A stretch of DNA of 39,474 nucleotides from a virus. The translations under genes were made by a program, and so were the position numbers. The DNA is taken from positions 1-39,474 of the IMG/VR virus record IMGVR_UViG_3300033153_006183, one strand, 5' to 3'. Under the pieces are notes generated by a model that saw only the letters and a list, made by a program, of their open reading frames with translations, did no database searches and was not told where the DNA came from. Positions 24,422-32,911 of the stretch are shown in pieces; position 1 is the first letter of the stretch; each line of letters opens with the position of its first letter.

Positions 24422-24639
24422 TCTGTGTCCTTTAGCTGTTTGATTAGTGTTTCTCTGTCCGCTCTGCCATATCCTAGGATCTTTTTATCTTTGGCTAAGG
24501 CTCGTAGCTTCGTTAGTGTTAAGTCTGCGTATTCGTCTTTGGCTTGTGGTCTTTTTGTCCAACCATCATCTAAGAATTTGTCGATTTCCTCATCATAGAA
24601 TATCCTTGCATCATCACCCTTATATAACCATCTTTTCAT
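24418..24639 (-). CDS. Small head-region protein with SAP/Rho-N-like end, 73 aa
   Basis: The C-terminal 35 residues (LTLTKLRALAKDKKILGYGRADRETLIKQL) have the helix-turn-helix pattern of SAP or Rho-N modules, which bind nucleic acid and are frequent in small head-region proteins of tailed phages. The N-terminus (MKRWLYKGDDARIFYDEEIDKFLDDGW) is typical of these proteins too. I start at ATG 24639 with AAGG 6 bases upstream; a GTG at 24684 would add 15 residues. Confidence 0.65.
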   Translation of the reverse strand: MKRWLYKGDDARIFYDEEIDKFLDDGWTKRPQAKDEYADLTLTKLRALAKDKKILGYGRADRETLIKQLKDTE

Positions 24640-24697
24640 ATTGACCTTTCTTAGTTGATAACTAAATAGTAGGGAGATTTTCACTCCCCACGATTAA

Positions 24698-25966
24698 CTA
24701 TCCTATCTTTTCAGTTAGGTTCCTAAAGATGAGTTCTGGACTCATCATCTTAACACCCCAAAGCGCATCAAGTCTCGTGACTTCTTGATGATTAGTGATA
24801 TCAAAGTCTTTCGTCAATGATAGACTAAGCCCTGTATCCGGGTCATGAATTCTTTTCGCTACCGATGCCGACTCAGGAAGATAAAGATCAACCATTGCAA
24901 GACCGATAGCATTTTGATGCCAGAAGAAGTTTTGTCTATATACTCCACTTGCATCACCATAAACCACGATTGCTGCCCCGTCTGCGATTGATGCAGATAC
25001 GTTTTGATAGGCTGCAAGACTTACAGAAGTACCCTCTGTGTCAGTTGTTGTAAGTGTACCATCGTTGATACTTGGTGAAATTGGAATAGTTGCCAATCCT
25101 GAACCATCAGAGTCTACGTCTGCTGTTACAACGAAGGTTTGAAGTCTTCCCGTACTCTCATAAGTAATAGGGTTGATTTCATATACGCCTGCAAAAGTGA
25201 TAGTGTCACCTTCTAATAGAAGCCCTGTGATACTGTTACTCCATCCGTCTGTCAAGATAGATGCACCTGTTTGGTCTGCGGCTGCTGAGAGAGGCGTTCC
25301 TGCGTGTGCTCCAACTGTGTGAGTTGGCACTAATTGAGATGAATATGTTTTAAATCCACTAAGATCGCCTTCATACCCTTTCTCGATAGCACCTTTTACA
25401 AGACCATCATTGTATACTCCCGAAATAGCACTTGCAACGTTAGCAGTATCGATCTCATTTAGCATTGCTTTACGTTTTCCATCATCAGGGATTGCTACGT
25501 TATTAACGTGAGCTTTACCGAACATGGCTACCGTATGAGAAAGTGCCGCACCTACTGTTCCAAAGTGGAAGTACGTTTCTGCTTCTGCAACGTCTAGTAC
25601 TGACTTATCAATTTGTGTAGCGATTTGCCCTACTGCCGGTTGAATGTATCTCTCGCTAAATGCTTGAATTGACAATGTTCTGTCTTGGAGTGTGAACTCC
25701 AGACCAATGTTTCTTTGTCTATTAATGACAAGTGTTACAGAAGTATCGACTAATGGTTTTACCCCTAGTGTTCTACCTTCCGTGGATTGTACTCTGAATG
25801 GTTTTTTAACAGAGATTTGATCCCCTACACCATTCACGATGCGTTTTTCTAAGTCACGATATACGTTTTTACACGCTACCAGGTTGTTTTTAAATTGGAA
25901 AAGTGCTTCATTTAGGATTAAATCATCCGTTAATAATACACCTTCTATACCTGTAGTTTGAGGCAT
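24698..25966 (-). CDS. Major coat protein, P22 gp5-like
   Basis: The HK97-fold shell protein. It follows the scaffold gene and has the size (422; P22 gp5 430) and typical start of gp5-like coats (LILNEALFQFKNNLVACKNVYRDLEKRI ... ISVKKPFRV). The segment IGLEFTLQDRTLSIQAFSERYIQPAVGQIA is characteristic, and a DGAAIVVYGDASG-containing insert falls in the late part. A good ribosome-binding site precedes it. Expected to be highly expressed. Confidence 0.9.
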   Translation of the reverse strand: MPQTTGIEGVLLTDDLILNEALFQFKNNLVACKNVYRDLEKRIVNGVGDQISVKKPFRVQSTEGRTLGVKPLVDTSVTLVINRQRNIGLEFTLQDRTLSIQAFSERYIQPAVGQIATQIDKSVLDVAEAETYFHFGTVGAALSHTVAMFGKAHVNNVAIPDDGKRKAMLNEIDTANVASAISGVYNDGLVKGAIEKGYEGDLSGFKTYSSQLVPTHTVGAHAGTPLSAAADQTGASILTDGWSNSITGLLLEGDTITFAGVYEINPITYESTGRLQTFVVTADVDSDGSGLATIPISPSINDGTLTTTDTEGTSVSLAAYQNVSASIADGAAIVVYGDASGVYRQNFFWHQNAIGLAMVDLYLPESASVAKRIHDPDTGLSLSLTKDFDITNHQEVTRLDALWGVKMMSPELIFRNLTEKIG

Positions 25967-25983
25967 TTTCTATCCTTTATATG

Positions 25984-26784
25984 TTACCATCCGCCATCAT
26001 TGGCGGTTTCTTCTATTCTCATTTTTGAGTAATCATCAAACGACCCTGCATCGCCTAAAGTTTTCTGACCAACTCCACCTGCTCCACCCGTAGGTACAAT
26101 AGGCTCTGTGGCATTTGTTGTTCTTTTTGTTGTCTCAATCGTAGGTTTTTTGCCTGTTTTCAACTTTTCACTAAGCTTTACAATCTCGATTACTTGTTTT
26201 GTAGGTGACAGGTTAGATATACGAATAGACTCTTTTACATCTTTTCCAAGTGAATACGCGACTTCACCGCTGTTGTCTATATCGTTCATCGCCAACACCA
26301 TATCACGGGTAATGGACGCTCCACCCTCATTAGGGGCTTTCTTAACTACTTCATCAAAATCTTGATATACATCTCTTGCATCGTCAAACTTTGTTTCGAT
26401 CTCGTCTAGCACCGTATTAAAATCATGGTCTATCGGAGTGACTGCTTCTTTGTTTTCATCAAAGGTTTTTGCATCTTCCTTGTATGTCTTCTCAGCTTCT
26501 TTAAAATCATCGTAGTCATCAAAATTATCTATGTCTGGGGCTTCCGGCTCTTGTGGTTGCAACCGTGCCTTTAGCTCCTCTACTTCTTTTGACAATTCTC
26601 GTTTGTCTGCTGATAATGACTCTATACGTTTTTGCGCTCTACCTTTTCTAGGCTGTTCTTTCGTTCCCTCTTCTTTGACTTCGGTCTTAACTTCTTCCTT
26701 TGGGGTTTCTGTTTTAACCTCTATCTCTGTCGTGGTCGGTGTGCCTGCTGTCTCTATCGTAAAGTTTGACTCTTTTGTTTCCAT
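25984..26784 (-). CDS. Scaffolding protein
   Basis: An assembly chaperone of the procapsid. It has a highly charged, disordered N-terminus (Thr/Glu/Lys repeats, 1-45), a helical middle (46-120), an acidic segment and a Gly-rich stretch near the C-terminus. Its place directly upstream of the coat gene is that of P22 gp8. At 266 residues it is near the 303 of P22. Sequence similarity among scaffolds is low, so the call relies on synteny and composition. A putative extended -10 promoter lies 54 bases upstream. Confidence 0.8.
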   Translation of the reverse strand: METKESNFTIETAGTPTTTEIEVKTETPKEEVKTEVKEEGTKEQPRKGRAQKRIESLSADKRELSKEVEELKARLQPQEPEAPDIDNFDDYDDFKEAEKTYKEDAKTFDENKEAVTPIDHDFNTVLDEIETKFDDARDVYQDFDEVVKKAPNEGGASITRDMVLAMNDIDNSGEVAYSLGKDVKESIRISNLSPTKQVIEIVKLSEKLKTGKKPTIETTKRTTNATEPIVPTGGAGGVGQKTLGDAGSFDDYSKMRIEETANDGGW

Positions 26785-26837
26785 TGGGTTACGCCCTTTT
26801 CATTTCGTGTATTTGCAAAAAGAATTTGCTTATCTGT

Positions 26838-26846
26838 ATTGTATCA
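26838..26846 (-). promoter_or_regulatory. Putative extended -10 promoter for scaffold and coat
   Basis: On the minus strand the box reads TGATACAAT, the same nonamer type found at the early divergent promoters. No convincing -35 is present. Transcription would start near 26831, about 47 bases before the scaffold ATG. It would let the head genes be expressed independently of terminase and portal, which lie beyond the plus-strand island. Confidence 0.5.
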
Positions 26847-26929
26847 TAAATCCGATTGATGAACTTAATCAGTTTTTTTTATTTCCTTTTTTGCTTAGGT
26901 TCTTGTATAATTAAAGAAAAGGATTTAAA

Positions 26930-27451
26930 GTGTTATGCAACAAAGCAAAACAATGCAATGTCTGCGATGGGTGGTTTAAAATGGAAAGAGGATGCACTCT
27001 CGAAAAGCGTTGTCCTTCATGTCGTGAACTCGGACTATCAAAAAGTATACGAACAAGAAAAGATGACTACCCCTGTATTTTTAGTGCTACACTACATAGC
27101 CTTGTTACACCTTCTAAATACTCATTAATTTTAACTTCTCCCCACAATGATGTGCTGAGAGAATATTTTATATTTGAGTATATACCACAACATTGTGACA
27201 ATGCTTCAAATATGGATGAAGAGTTTATGGAGACAATAGAAGAGGTGTTATCTCACCTTAATAAGAGAGAGAGGATGGTAATTAGTATGAGGTTCGGGCT
27301 TAATGAAGGAGAAGGAGACACTTTGGAATATATTGCTAGTGCTTTATCTATCACAAAAGAAAGAGTTAGGCAAATTGAGTCGAGCGGCATTAAGAAATTA
27401 AAGCACCCTAAGGTAAGCAGGCTTTTAAAACAATACATAGAAGGGAAATAA
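26930..27451 (+). CDS. Sigma-70 region-4-like zinc protein
   Basis: A transcription regulator candidate. Residues about 92-173 match region 4 of RpoD-type sigma factors: EEVLSHLNKRERMVISMRFGL, then TLEYIASALSITKERVRQIES, then IKKLKHP. It therefore has the helix-turn-helix that recognises -35 elements or contacts core polymerase. No region 2 is present, so it cannot melt a -10 alone. The N-terminus has a Cys pair set (C9, C12, C28, C31), a likely zinc ribbon. GTG start with AAAGGA 6 bases upstream; a weak TATAAT at 26906-26911 could drive it. It lies antisense to the surrounding late genes. Confidence 0.85.
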   Translation: MLCNKAKQCNVCDGWFKMERGCTLEKRCPSCRELGLSKSIRTRKDDYPCIFSATLHSLVTPSKYSLILTSPHNDVLREYFIFEYIPQHCDNASNMDEEFMETIEEVLSHLNKRERMVISMRFGLNEGEGDTLEYIASALSITKERVRQIESSGIKKLKHPKVSRLLKQYIEGK

Positions 27452-27870
27452 TGCAAAAATTAATCGCACTAATAAAACTACATTGTGAAGCAGGAACGAT
27501 TTTGGAGCATATGGATTTATTTGATGAGGCTGAATTCTTAATAGGGTTTGAAGAATATTCTAGGGAGTCCAGAGAAAGACTCCTTGTTGCTATGACTGAA
27601 ACAAAAGGTGATAGTTGCAATAATGTAACCAAAAGAATTAAACTGATACCTAGGGCTACACTTCCGTCCGATGAGGAATTAGAGAAAATTTGGGCTGAGG
27701 GCAAAGAGTACAAAACCATATTGCAGCTTGCTGATGCAATAATAAAAGACATTGACCTTATCCAAAAAAAGAGGGGACCGATTATCCTAATGGAAGAAGT
27801 TTGTATCTTTGGAAATGCCACATTGATTAAAAATATTATTCAAGATGGACTTATAGGTGATGAGAGCTAG
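27451..27870 (+). CDS. Partner of the sigma-like gene, 139 aa, unknown
   Basis: No family recognised. Mostly helical, with an acidic first half and a C-terminus containing PIILMEEVCIFGNATLIKN. Its start shares one base with the stop of the sigma-like gene (TAATG), so both are almost certainly co-translated. The 3' end overlaps the portal stop by 4 bases in convergent orientation with no terminator, so transcripts of the two strands would collide or form antisense pairs. Confidence 0.65.
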   Translation: MQKLIALIKLHCEAGTILEHMDLFDEAEFLIGFEEYSRESRERLLVAMTETKGDSCNNVTKRIKLIPRATLPSDEELEKIWAEGKEYKTILQLADAIIKDIDLIQKKRGPIILMEEVCIFGNATLIKNIIQDGLIGDES

Positions 27871-29927
27871 GCTTTCGCCCCTCTCATCTTCCCCACAACA
27901 TCCTTGACAACATCATCTTTCCTTTTGGCTTCATCATCATTCTTCTTGTTCACCATATCATCAACCTTAATACCCGCCTCTACCCTCTTAGTCTCTAGGT
28001 TGATATTCGCTACTTCTAGCTTAATGCCTTCTATCTCAATCTTTGCCTTATACTCCATATCTTTAAGCTGTAGTTGTAGTTCGCCCTCTTTGGCTTGTGC
28101 TTCGGCTTCTATCTGTTGCGGTGATGGTTGCTGAGGTGGTGCATCCTTCTGTATCTCTTCTTGGTCTTCTTTACTTAGTAGATTAAGCGGTAATCCTTTT
28201 TTCAATCTCTCTGCTATTGCATCAGAATTATTGAAGTCCATATTATCCGCTATGAGATCCCCCGCCACTTCTGCGACTTGTGGGATTGCTTGTGCAAAGT
28301 TTAGAATACTGTCTGCTGTTTCCATACGCTTAGTTGCGTAACTCGCTCCAGTGGTAATTACAACATCATATTTACCCATTGCTAAGTCATTGATAACTAC
28401 TTCTTCGCCTGACTCTTCATCCATGACAACTTTATTGATTTCCACAAAGTCACCGCTTCCGTCTGGAGATTTAATTCTTAGTATTCTTTCAGTATCGTAC
28501 GTTTTAGGGATTAGCTCTACACAAAGTATTCCTACTCTTCGCATGGCATTGGATAAGCTGTCTACAAAGTCGAATGTACCCGTATCTGCTTCACTTTGTC
28601 GTGCCATGATAGCGCGTCCACTTGTTTCGTTCCCTGCCTTACCTATTGAAGCATCATAAATACCTATCGTTGATTGTATAGATTGCTGCATATTTTGTGC
28701 CATATTTATTTCTGCAATAGGCATAAGTGGTGCTGCTTCTCTTTTTGGTGCTGCAAATCCTTTATTATATGGCAATACGCTGTAGTTTTTAGTGTTGGCT
28801 GTTTTCCAAATAGTTTCATACCCCTCAATCGCTCCTGCTTCTGCAATGTATGGAGCCTTGGGCGCTAAGGATATTCTTTCTGTCGCTGCACTCTGCCAAT
28901 AGTTCAGCATTACTTGTGGATCTTTCGCGTGTGTGATGGCTCCCTGATAGCTTCTTTTGCCGTTTACGATAACTTCTCTACCCAATACCGGAACGATAGG
29001 GATTGTGCTCGTTGGGAATTCTCTCTCTTTTTCAAGTATTGCATTGGCTGTTATCTTACACCAAATGACTTTATAAGTATTTACTTTTCTCTCTCTCGTA
29101 ATCGTTACGCCCATTTCTTCGAGTTCATCAATTACATCTTTCATATCATCTTTATAAACAGTTTCACCGCTACTTAATAGACAGAGAGTCCTCGTAACAG
29201 GTTCGCGTCTAAAGTATTCTGATACTGTGATCGTTCTATTGTCACCCCAAAATGCCCTATTCTCTGTGGTATCTAGGTTTCCGATTGCTTTCCCAGGGTA
29301 TCTTACTTTAAACTCACCATGGCTGATCTGTTCATGGATGAACCCATACCCTGCATCTGAGTAATCACTCTCTTTAGAATGAGGATCAATAAGTACAGAT
29401 AACCTGTCTCTGATAGCTTCTATTTTAATATCTTGCTCAAAGGAGTCATTCCTAGAGTAATCAGTAAGGACTCTTAACCATCCTACCCCTGACAGGCAAT
29501 GTCTAAATGCTGTTTTGTATTGTGCGGGTGCATTAGAGATGGATTGAATGTTTCTAATTACTCCCTCTAGGACACTTGAAAGGTTCTCATCATTCCCCCC
29601 TACTGTTTTAATAGTAGGCTCTTTTTGAGAGTTAGACTCTACAGGGGATATTTTAATCTCTTGGACCTGCTTCTTTTGTGCGCCTGCAATTCGTGAGATG
29701 TATTGTTGGAGTTGGTTTATCACTAAGGTTGGTCTACCCTCATCATCTCTCTCATTGAGAGTTTCTTGATCCCATTGGCTACCTGCGATAAAGTTCTCAT
29801 CATCTCTAGAGGTTGCAAAAGTTTCTCTCCATCCGAATTGTGCGACAGCTACTCTTTCCCGCGCTTCTCTTAGGATGTCTGCCTCTGTGTTGCCTTCTCT
29901 TGTCTGTATCGGTTTATTTGTTATCAT
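27867..29927 (-). CDS. Portal protein, P22 gp1-like
   Basis: The dodecameric ring through which DNA enters and leaves the head. The N-terminus (REARERVAVAQFGWRETFATSRDDENFIAGSQWD) and the following RPTLVINQLQQYISRIAGAQKK are typical of P22-type portals. Length 686 is close to the 725 of P22. The C-terminal 100 residues are a Gln/Glu/Lys-rich coiled coil, the barrel region of this family. It follows the large terminase after 9 bases. Confidence 0.93.
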   Translation of the reverse strand: MITNKPIQTREGNTEADILREARERVAVAQFGWRETFATSRDDENFIAGSQWDQETLNERDDEGRPTLVINQLQQYISRIAGAQKKQVQEIKISPVESNSQKEPTIKTVGGNDENLSSVLEGVIRNIQSISNAPAQYKTAFRHCLSGVGWLRVLTDYSRNDSFEQDIKIEAIRDRLSVLIDPHSKESDYSDAGYGFIHEQISHGEFKVRYPGKAIGNLDTTENRAFWGDNRTITVSEYFRREPVTRTLCLLSSGETVYKDDMKDVIDELEEMGVTITRERKVNTYKVIWCKITANAILEKEREFPTSTIPIVPVLGREVIVNGKRSYQGAITHAKDPQVMLNYWQSAATERISLAPKAPYIAEAGAIEGYETIWKTANTKNYSVLPYNKGFAAPKREAAPLMPIAEINMAQNMQQSIQSTIGIYDASIGKAGNETSGRAIMARQSEADTGTFDFVDSLSNAMRRVGILCVELIPKTYDTERILRIKSPDGSGDFVEINKVVMDEESGEEVVINDLAMGKYDVVITTGASYATKRMETADSILNFAQAIPQVAEVAGDLIADNMDFNNSDAIAERLKKGLPLNLLSKEDQEEIQKDAPPQQPSPQQIEAEAQAKEGELQLQLKDMEYKAKIEIEGIKLEVANINLETKRVEAGIKVDDMVNKKNDDEAKRKDDVVKDVVGKMRGAKA

Positions 29928-29936
29928 GTTGTCCCT

Positions 29937-31310
29937 TTATCTTTTTTGCCAACTACCTGTGCTTTGGTTGCTAAAATCTACTGTGTTGTGTTTTTTTATT
30001 GTACCATTTCCTAGCGATAGGTATCTGAAAGCATCTGCTGGATCACTCGCCCAATCATGTAAGGGAGTATTCTTATATCTGTTCATCTTCTCATCAAACT
30101 CTTTCTTGTATGACCTTAACGCTCTCATTCCATACTTCATTGATGAGCGAATACCCTCTATTCCTTCATAGTTTTCTTCCTCTTCCTCTACATCACTAAA
30201 GAAACAATGCCCTAAAAGTTCTCTTGTTTGTTCTATTCCGTCTTCAAGAGATACGTTAGGTATTAATTGGCAGTTCCAACCTAGCTTTTCAAACTTCTCA
30301 TATCTAGTCATAGCTGTATCTGAGGTCATGCTTCTTACTTGACTATCGTGTGGTAAGAATATTGTTTCTATATCAAGCTTGTTGTTTTGTTCAAACTTCT
30401 TAAGTGCATCTGAGTAAGGTTTAATAGGCAGGTTCCGACCAGAGAAGAACCCTATTATTCTTATTTCAAGCCCCATAGTCTGCCATACCCATATAGTCAT
30501 TTGATCTTTCATCCCCAAGTCAAAGGCTGCAAATGTTCTAAGCGCGGGTTCGATAGGTATACGTGTGACTCTTCCTGCCTGTTTAGCCCTTGTAAGTGCT
30601 GCCGCGTAATATTGTTCTTTGGTGTCTATATCTTCCCAAGAACCCTCATACCACTTCTTTCTTAGATCAAGAGGTAGGTTTTGAAGCCATTTAACATAAG
30701 TAGGATCTGCTAGTGCTAAGTGCTTATTGTCCTCAATCCTTGCCGGAATATAAATTTTTGTTACTCCATCCTCTTCAAATACTGTGTCATGTGGCTTTGA
30801 TTCTATTCCCCAATACTGCTTAACCCATTCATGCCCTGCTCCTCCGGGGTTAGTATTTGACATAAGTTGAGCTTTTATGCCAGGAATAGTTGATCTAAGG
30901 GATCCTAAAAGCTTTTCAAATAGTTCTCTAGTGGGAATATGTGTTATCTCTTCGATAAGCATCTTTTGATATTCATGCCCCTGGTATCGCGTGTAGCTGT
31001 CTTTGTCTGCTAAGTGACCTGTATAGACTATTGCACCGCTTGGAAACTTGAATACTGCAAGCTGTCCAGTCTTTCTGCCGCCGTAGTGCTTCCATACTTT
31101 GTTTGCTCTATCTGTGAAGTCTGTTAGGTCTGTAGCGTTCTTTCGTATTACAAGCCCTCTAAAGTCTGGGTTGTCTATGTCATAAAGGAACCAGTGGATA
31201 GCTGCATCAGTTTTTCCTCCGCCTCTTGACCCCCCGAAAAGGATATGATCTGCTTTTGTAGATAACGCTAAAGTCTGTCTTGGGGTGGGAGTCCAAACGA
31301 TATTTGTCAT
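29937..31310 (-). CDS. terL: Terminase large subunit
   Basis: The packaging motor with ATPase and nuclease. Walker A is GGSRGGGKT (residues 26-34); Walker B is MLIEEI near residue 115. A coupling Ser/Thr-Asn segment (SNTNPGG) lies near 155. The RNase H-like nuclease acidic residues are in AAFDLGMKDQ, FLPHDSQ and ASDPADAFRYL. Length 457 matches headful-type terminases of P22-like phages. It overlaps the small subunit by 4 bases. A headful mechanism fits the absence of visible terminal repeats. Confidence 0.95.
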   Translation of the reverse strand: MTNIVWTPTPRQTLALSTKADHILFGGSRGGGKTDAAIHWFLYDIDNPDFRGLVIRKNATDLTDFTDRANKVWKHYGGRKTGQLAVFKFPSGAIVYTGHLADKDSYTRYQGHEYQKMLIEEITHIPTRELFEKLLGSLRSTIPGIKAQLMSNTNPGGAGHEWVKQYWGIESKPHDTVFEEDGVTKIYIPARIEDNKHLALADPTYVKWLQNLPLDLRKKWYEGSWEDIDTKEQYYAAALTRAKQAGRVTRIPIEPALRTFAAFDLGMKDQMTIWVWQTMGLEIRIIGFFSGRNLPIKPYSDALKKFEQNNKLDIETIFLPHDSQVRSMTSDTAMTRYEKFEKLGWNCQLIPNVSLEDGIEQTRELLGHCFFSDVEEEEENYEGIEGIRSSMKYGMRALRSYKKEFDEKMNRYKNTPLHDWASDPADAFRYLSLGNGTIKKHNTVDFSNQSTGSWQKR

Positions 31311-31687
31311 TTTTTCTCTGGAAGATTTGTAGTGTAGTGGATTAAGCCGCCTATTTCTAGCTTGTTATCTTTTTCATAGTTTCCTGCCATTCTGTTAAGA
31401 ATATCTACCGCCTTTAGCCCTTCATTGTTTAAGTCGTCTTTTGCTTTATTACTGAGCATTTTCTGTATTTCTTTGAATGTTAAAATGCCTTCATCTTCTA
31501 TTTTTTCACGCAGTCGTTCTACCGTTACCCTTATGTTATCCCTTTTGAGTAAAACGGATGCTTTCACTTTAATTGTGTTGACTCCCATCTTCTCTGCCCT
31601 GTAAGCTTGCCTATATGCTTCACTTGCATTGCTTGTCTTAAGATACACATGACAGAATTTTTCTTGTTTTGGGGTTAATTTAATCAT
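31307..31687 (-). CDS. terS: Terminase small subunit
   Basis: A DNA-recognition subunit that selects the pac site. The N-terminal LTPKQEKFCHVYLKTSNASEAYRQAYRAE is the helix-turn-helix signature of the Terminase_2 family. It continues with NTIKVKASVLLKRDNIRVTVERLREK and then a helical oligomerisation segment. Length 126 is somewhat short but acceptable. The ATG at 31687 has no ribosome-binding site, while a TGATATAAT promoter box ends only 5 bases upstream, so a leaderless transcript is likely. Confidence 0.9.
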   Translation of the reverse strand: MIKLTPKQEKFCHVYLKTSNASEAYRQAYRAEKMGVNTIKVKASVLLKRDNIRVTVERLREKIEDEGILTFKEIQKMLSNKAKDDLNNEGLKAVDILNRMAGNYEKDNKLEIGGLIHYTTNLPEKK

Positions 31688-31692
31688 TTGGC

Positions 31693-31701
31693 ATTATATC
31701 A
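31693..31701 (-). promoter_or_regulatory. Putative promoter of terS, extended -10
   Basis: The minus strand reads TGATATAAT ending 5 bases before the terS ATG. TTGTAC with a 19-base spacer (31718-31723) could act as a poor -35. The expected start point falls at or next to the ATG, implying leaderless mRNA for the packaging operon. Confidence 0.55.
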
Positions 31702-31729
31702 TATTATTTAATCTATGGTACAATACCTC

Positions 31730-31779
31730 ACTAGCGGTTGATTTTCTTCTAAATCTCCTTGTAAAACCGCTAGTTTTTT
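31730..31779 (+). terminator. Intrinsic terminator directed along the plus strand
   Basis: A 10-bp perfect stem (ACTAGCGGTT/AACCGCTAGT at 31730-31739 and 31765-31774) is followed by TTTTTT. The T-run is on the plus-strand side although all neighbouring genes are on the minus strand. The stem also contains the stop codon of the 31770-31955 gene. It would stop antisense transcripts coming from the 26930 island. Confidence 0.6.
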
Positions 31780-31955
31780 CCTTTATGTTTTTTCCCACAC
31801 TCTAAACACCAATTCGTCCATCCCGCGTTAAATTGACTTGCTTGTATCTTATGCTCTCTGTCACAACCTGAACACAGTACCAAAAACACCCTCCTCTTTA
31901 CTTTGGATTTTGAGGTAGCGTAGTGCATCCCTAGGTCTTTGAGTTTAGTTAACAT
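31770..31955 (-). CDS. Small zinc-ribbon-like protein, 61 aa
   Basis: Basic protein with CSGC (28-31) and CLEC (50-53), a likely zinc ribbon of about 25 residues, and a His/Lys-rich end. No name is known. It overlaps the next gene upstream by 7 bases. Such small ribbons in early phage clusters usually bind nucleic acids or RNA polymerase, which is inference here. Confidence 0.65.
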   Translation of the reverse strand: MLTKLKDLGMHYATSKSKVKRRVFLVLCSGCDREHKIQASQFNAGWTNWCLECGKKHKGKN

Positions 31956-32290
31956 CTTTCAAACTTATTGCATCCAAAGTCTTTAGTTACTATTCTACCC
32001 TCGAATGAACCAACTTCTACACCACACCACAACCTATTGTCATTTACTAACCCACAGTGTTCACAATTTCCACATACACGACTCTCTAAATCATCAAGTG
32101 ATGATGAATCCTTTACTAATAATTCTTTAAGTTCTTTATAGAAGGCAGGGACATATTCATACTCGGCTAGCAACTCTTTGAATGTTCTGCAAGAGCCCCA
32201 CTCTCCGTCTATTTTTACTTCCACTTGCTCTACATACTCTAAGATTGCTTGGATTGTTTTATTGTCTACTTCTATTTTCTTTGTTTTCAT
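31949..32290 (-). CDS. Cys-rich C-terminal domain protein, 113 aa
   Basis: The last 45 residues (ESRVCGNCEHC ... WCGVEVG ... VTKDFGCNKFE) share the pattern ESR-C-NC, C..E or DV, VxKxFGCNxFE with the protein at 38776-39063. This indicates a shared small zinc-binding module. The N-terminal 65 residues are acidic and helical. Function unknown. It overlaps the zinc-ribbon gene downstream. Confidence 0.65.
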   Translation of the reverse strand: MKTKKIEVDNKTIQAILEYVEQVEVKIDGEWGSCRTFKELLAEYEYVPAFYKELKELLVKDSSSLDDLESRVCGNCEHCGLVNDNRLWCGVEVGSFEGRIVTKDFGCNKFERC

Positions 32291-32320
32291 GCGCCACTCC
32301 TTTGTGTGCTATTAATCTGT

Positions 32321-32911
32321 TCATACTTCTACCCTCTCAGACTCATACACAAACACATAAGAGTTATCTTCAATTTTGTAGCCGTCTTTTGCTGTGGAGT
32401 TCCAAAGGTTTATCCACCACTCATAAAACCCAAAATTTCCATTATAGTCGTCTGGACAACCCTCTTTAAATATATCGTGTGGTGTTATATCTTGTAGCCT
32501 CTCAACCCTAACATTAGTAACTTTCAGAAAGACATGAGCCAAATCTAATATAAAATCTTTTGTCACATGTGAGCCAATACTGAAAGCTTCCATCTCCAAA
32601 TCATTTAAATAGTCCGCCGTGTCCTCGTTAATAACGTAGAGAATATCGCCAACAAGATATTTAGAATTTTCTTTAATTGCGTCTTTTTTTGGCTGAGTGT
32701 ACTCAAGACCTTGAAAATTATTCTCTTCCGTAAAACTAAAAACATTTCCACCCATTAAAATAGTTTGAAGTTTGAAGTTTCGGTTATTTATTCCTTTTGT
32801 CATAGGAAAAACCTCTCTAAACTGCGTCTTTCGTTCATCCAAAATAGCTTTAACCATTTCGGTGTTAAACAGTATTGGTTTTGCATTTTTTAACAATTCT
32901 TCTCTATTCAT
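32321..32911 (-). CDS. ASCH-like phage protein, 196 aa
   Basis: The opening KPILFNTEMVKAILDERKTQFREV, the middle YLVGDILYVINED and the later FLKVTNVRVERLQDIT, then LWNSTAKDGYKIEDNSYVFVYESERV, match a phage family often labelled morphogenetic or ASCH-domain protein. ASCH folds bind RNA or modified nucleotides, so a role in RNA or DNA modification is possible; the exact function is unknown. Its start overlaps the 43-aa membrane peptide stop (ATGA). Confidence 0.75.
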   Translation of the reverse strand: MNREELLKNAKPILFNTEMVKAILDERKTQFREVFPMTKGINNRNFKLQTILMGGNVFSFTEENNFQGLEYTQPKKDAIKENSKYLVGDILYVINEDTADYLNDLEMEAFSIGSHVTKDFILDLAHVFLKVTNVRVERLQDITPHDIFKEGCPDDYNGNFGFYEWWINLWNSTAKDGYKIEDNSYVFVYESERVEV

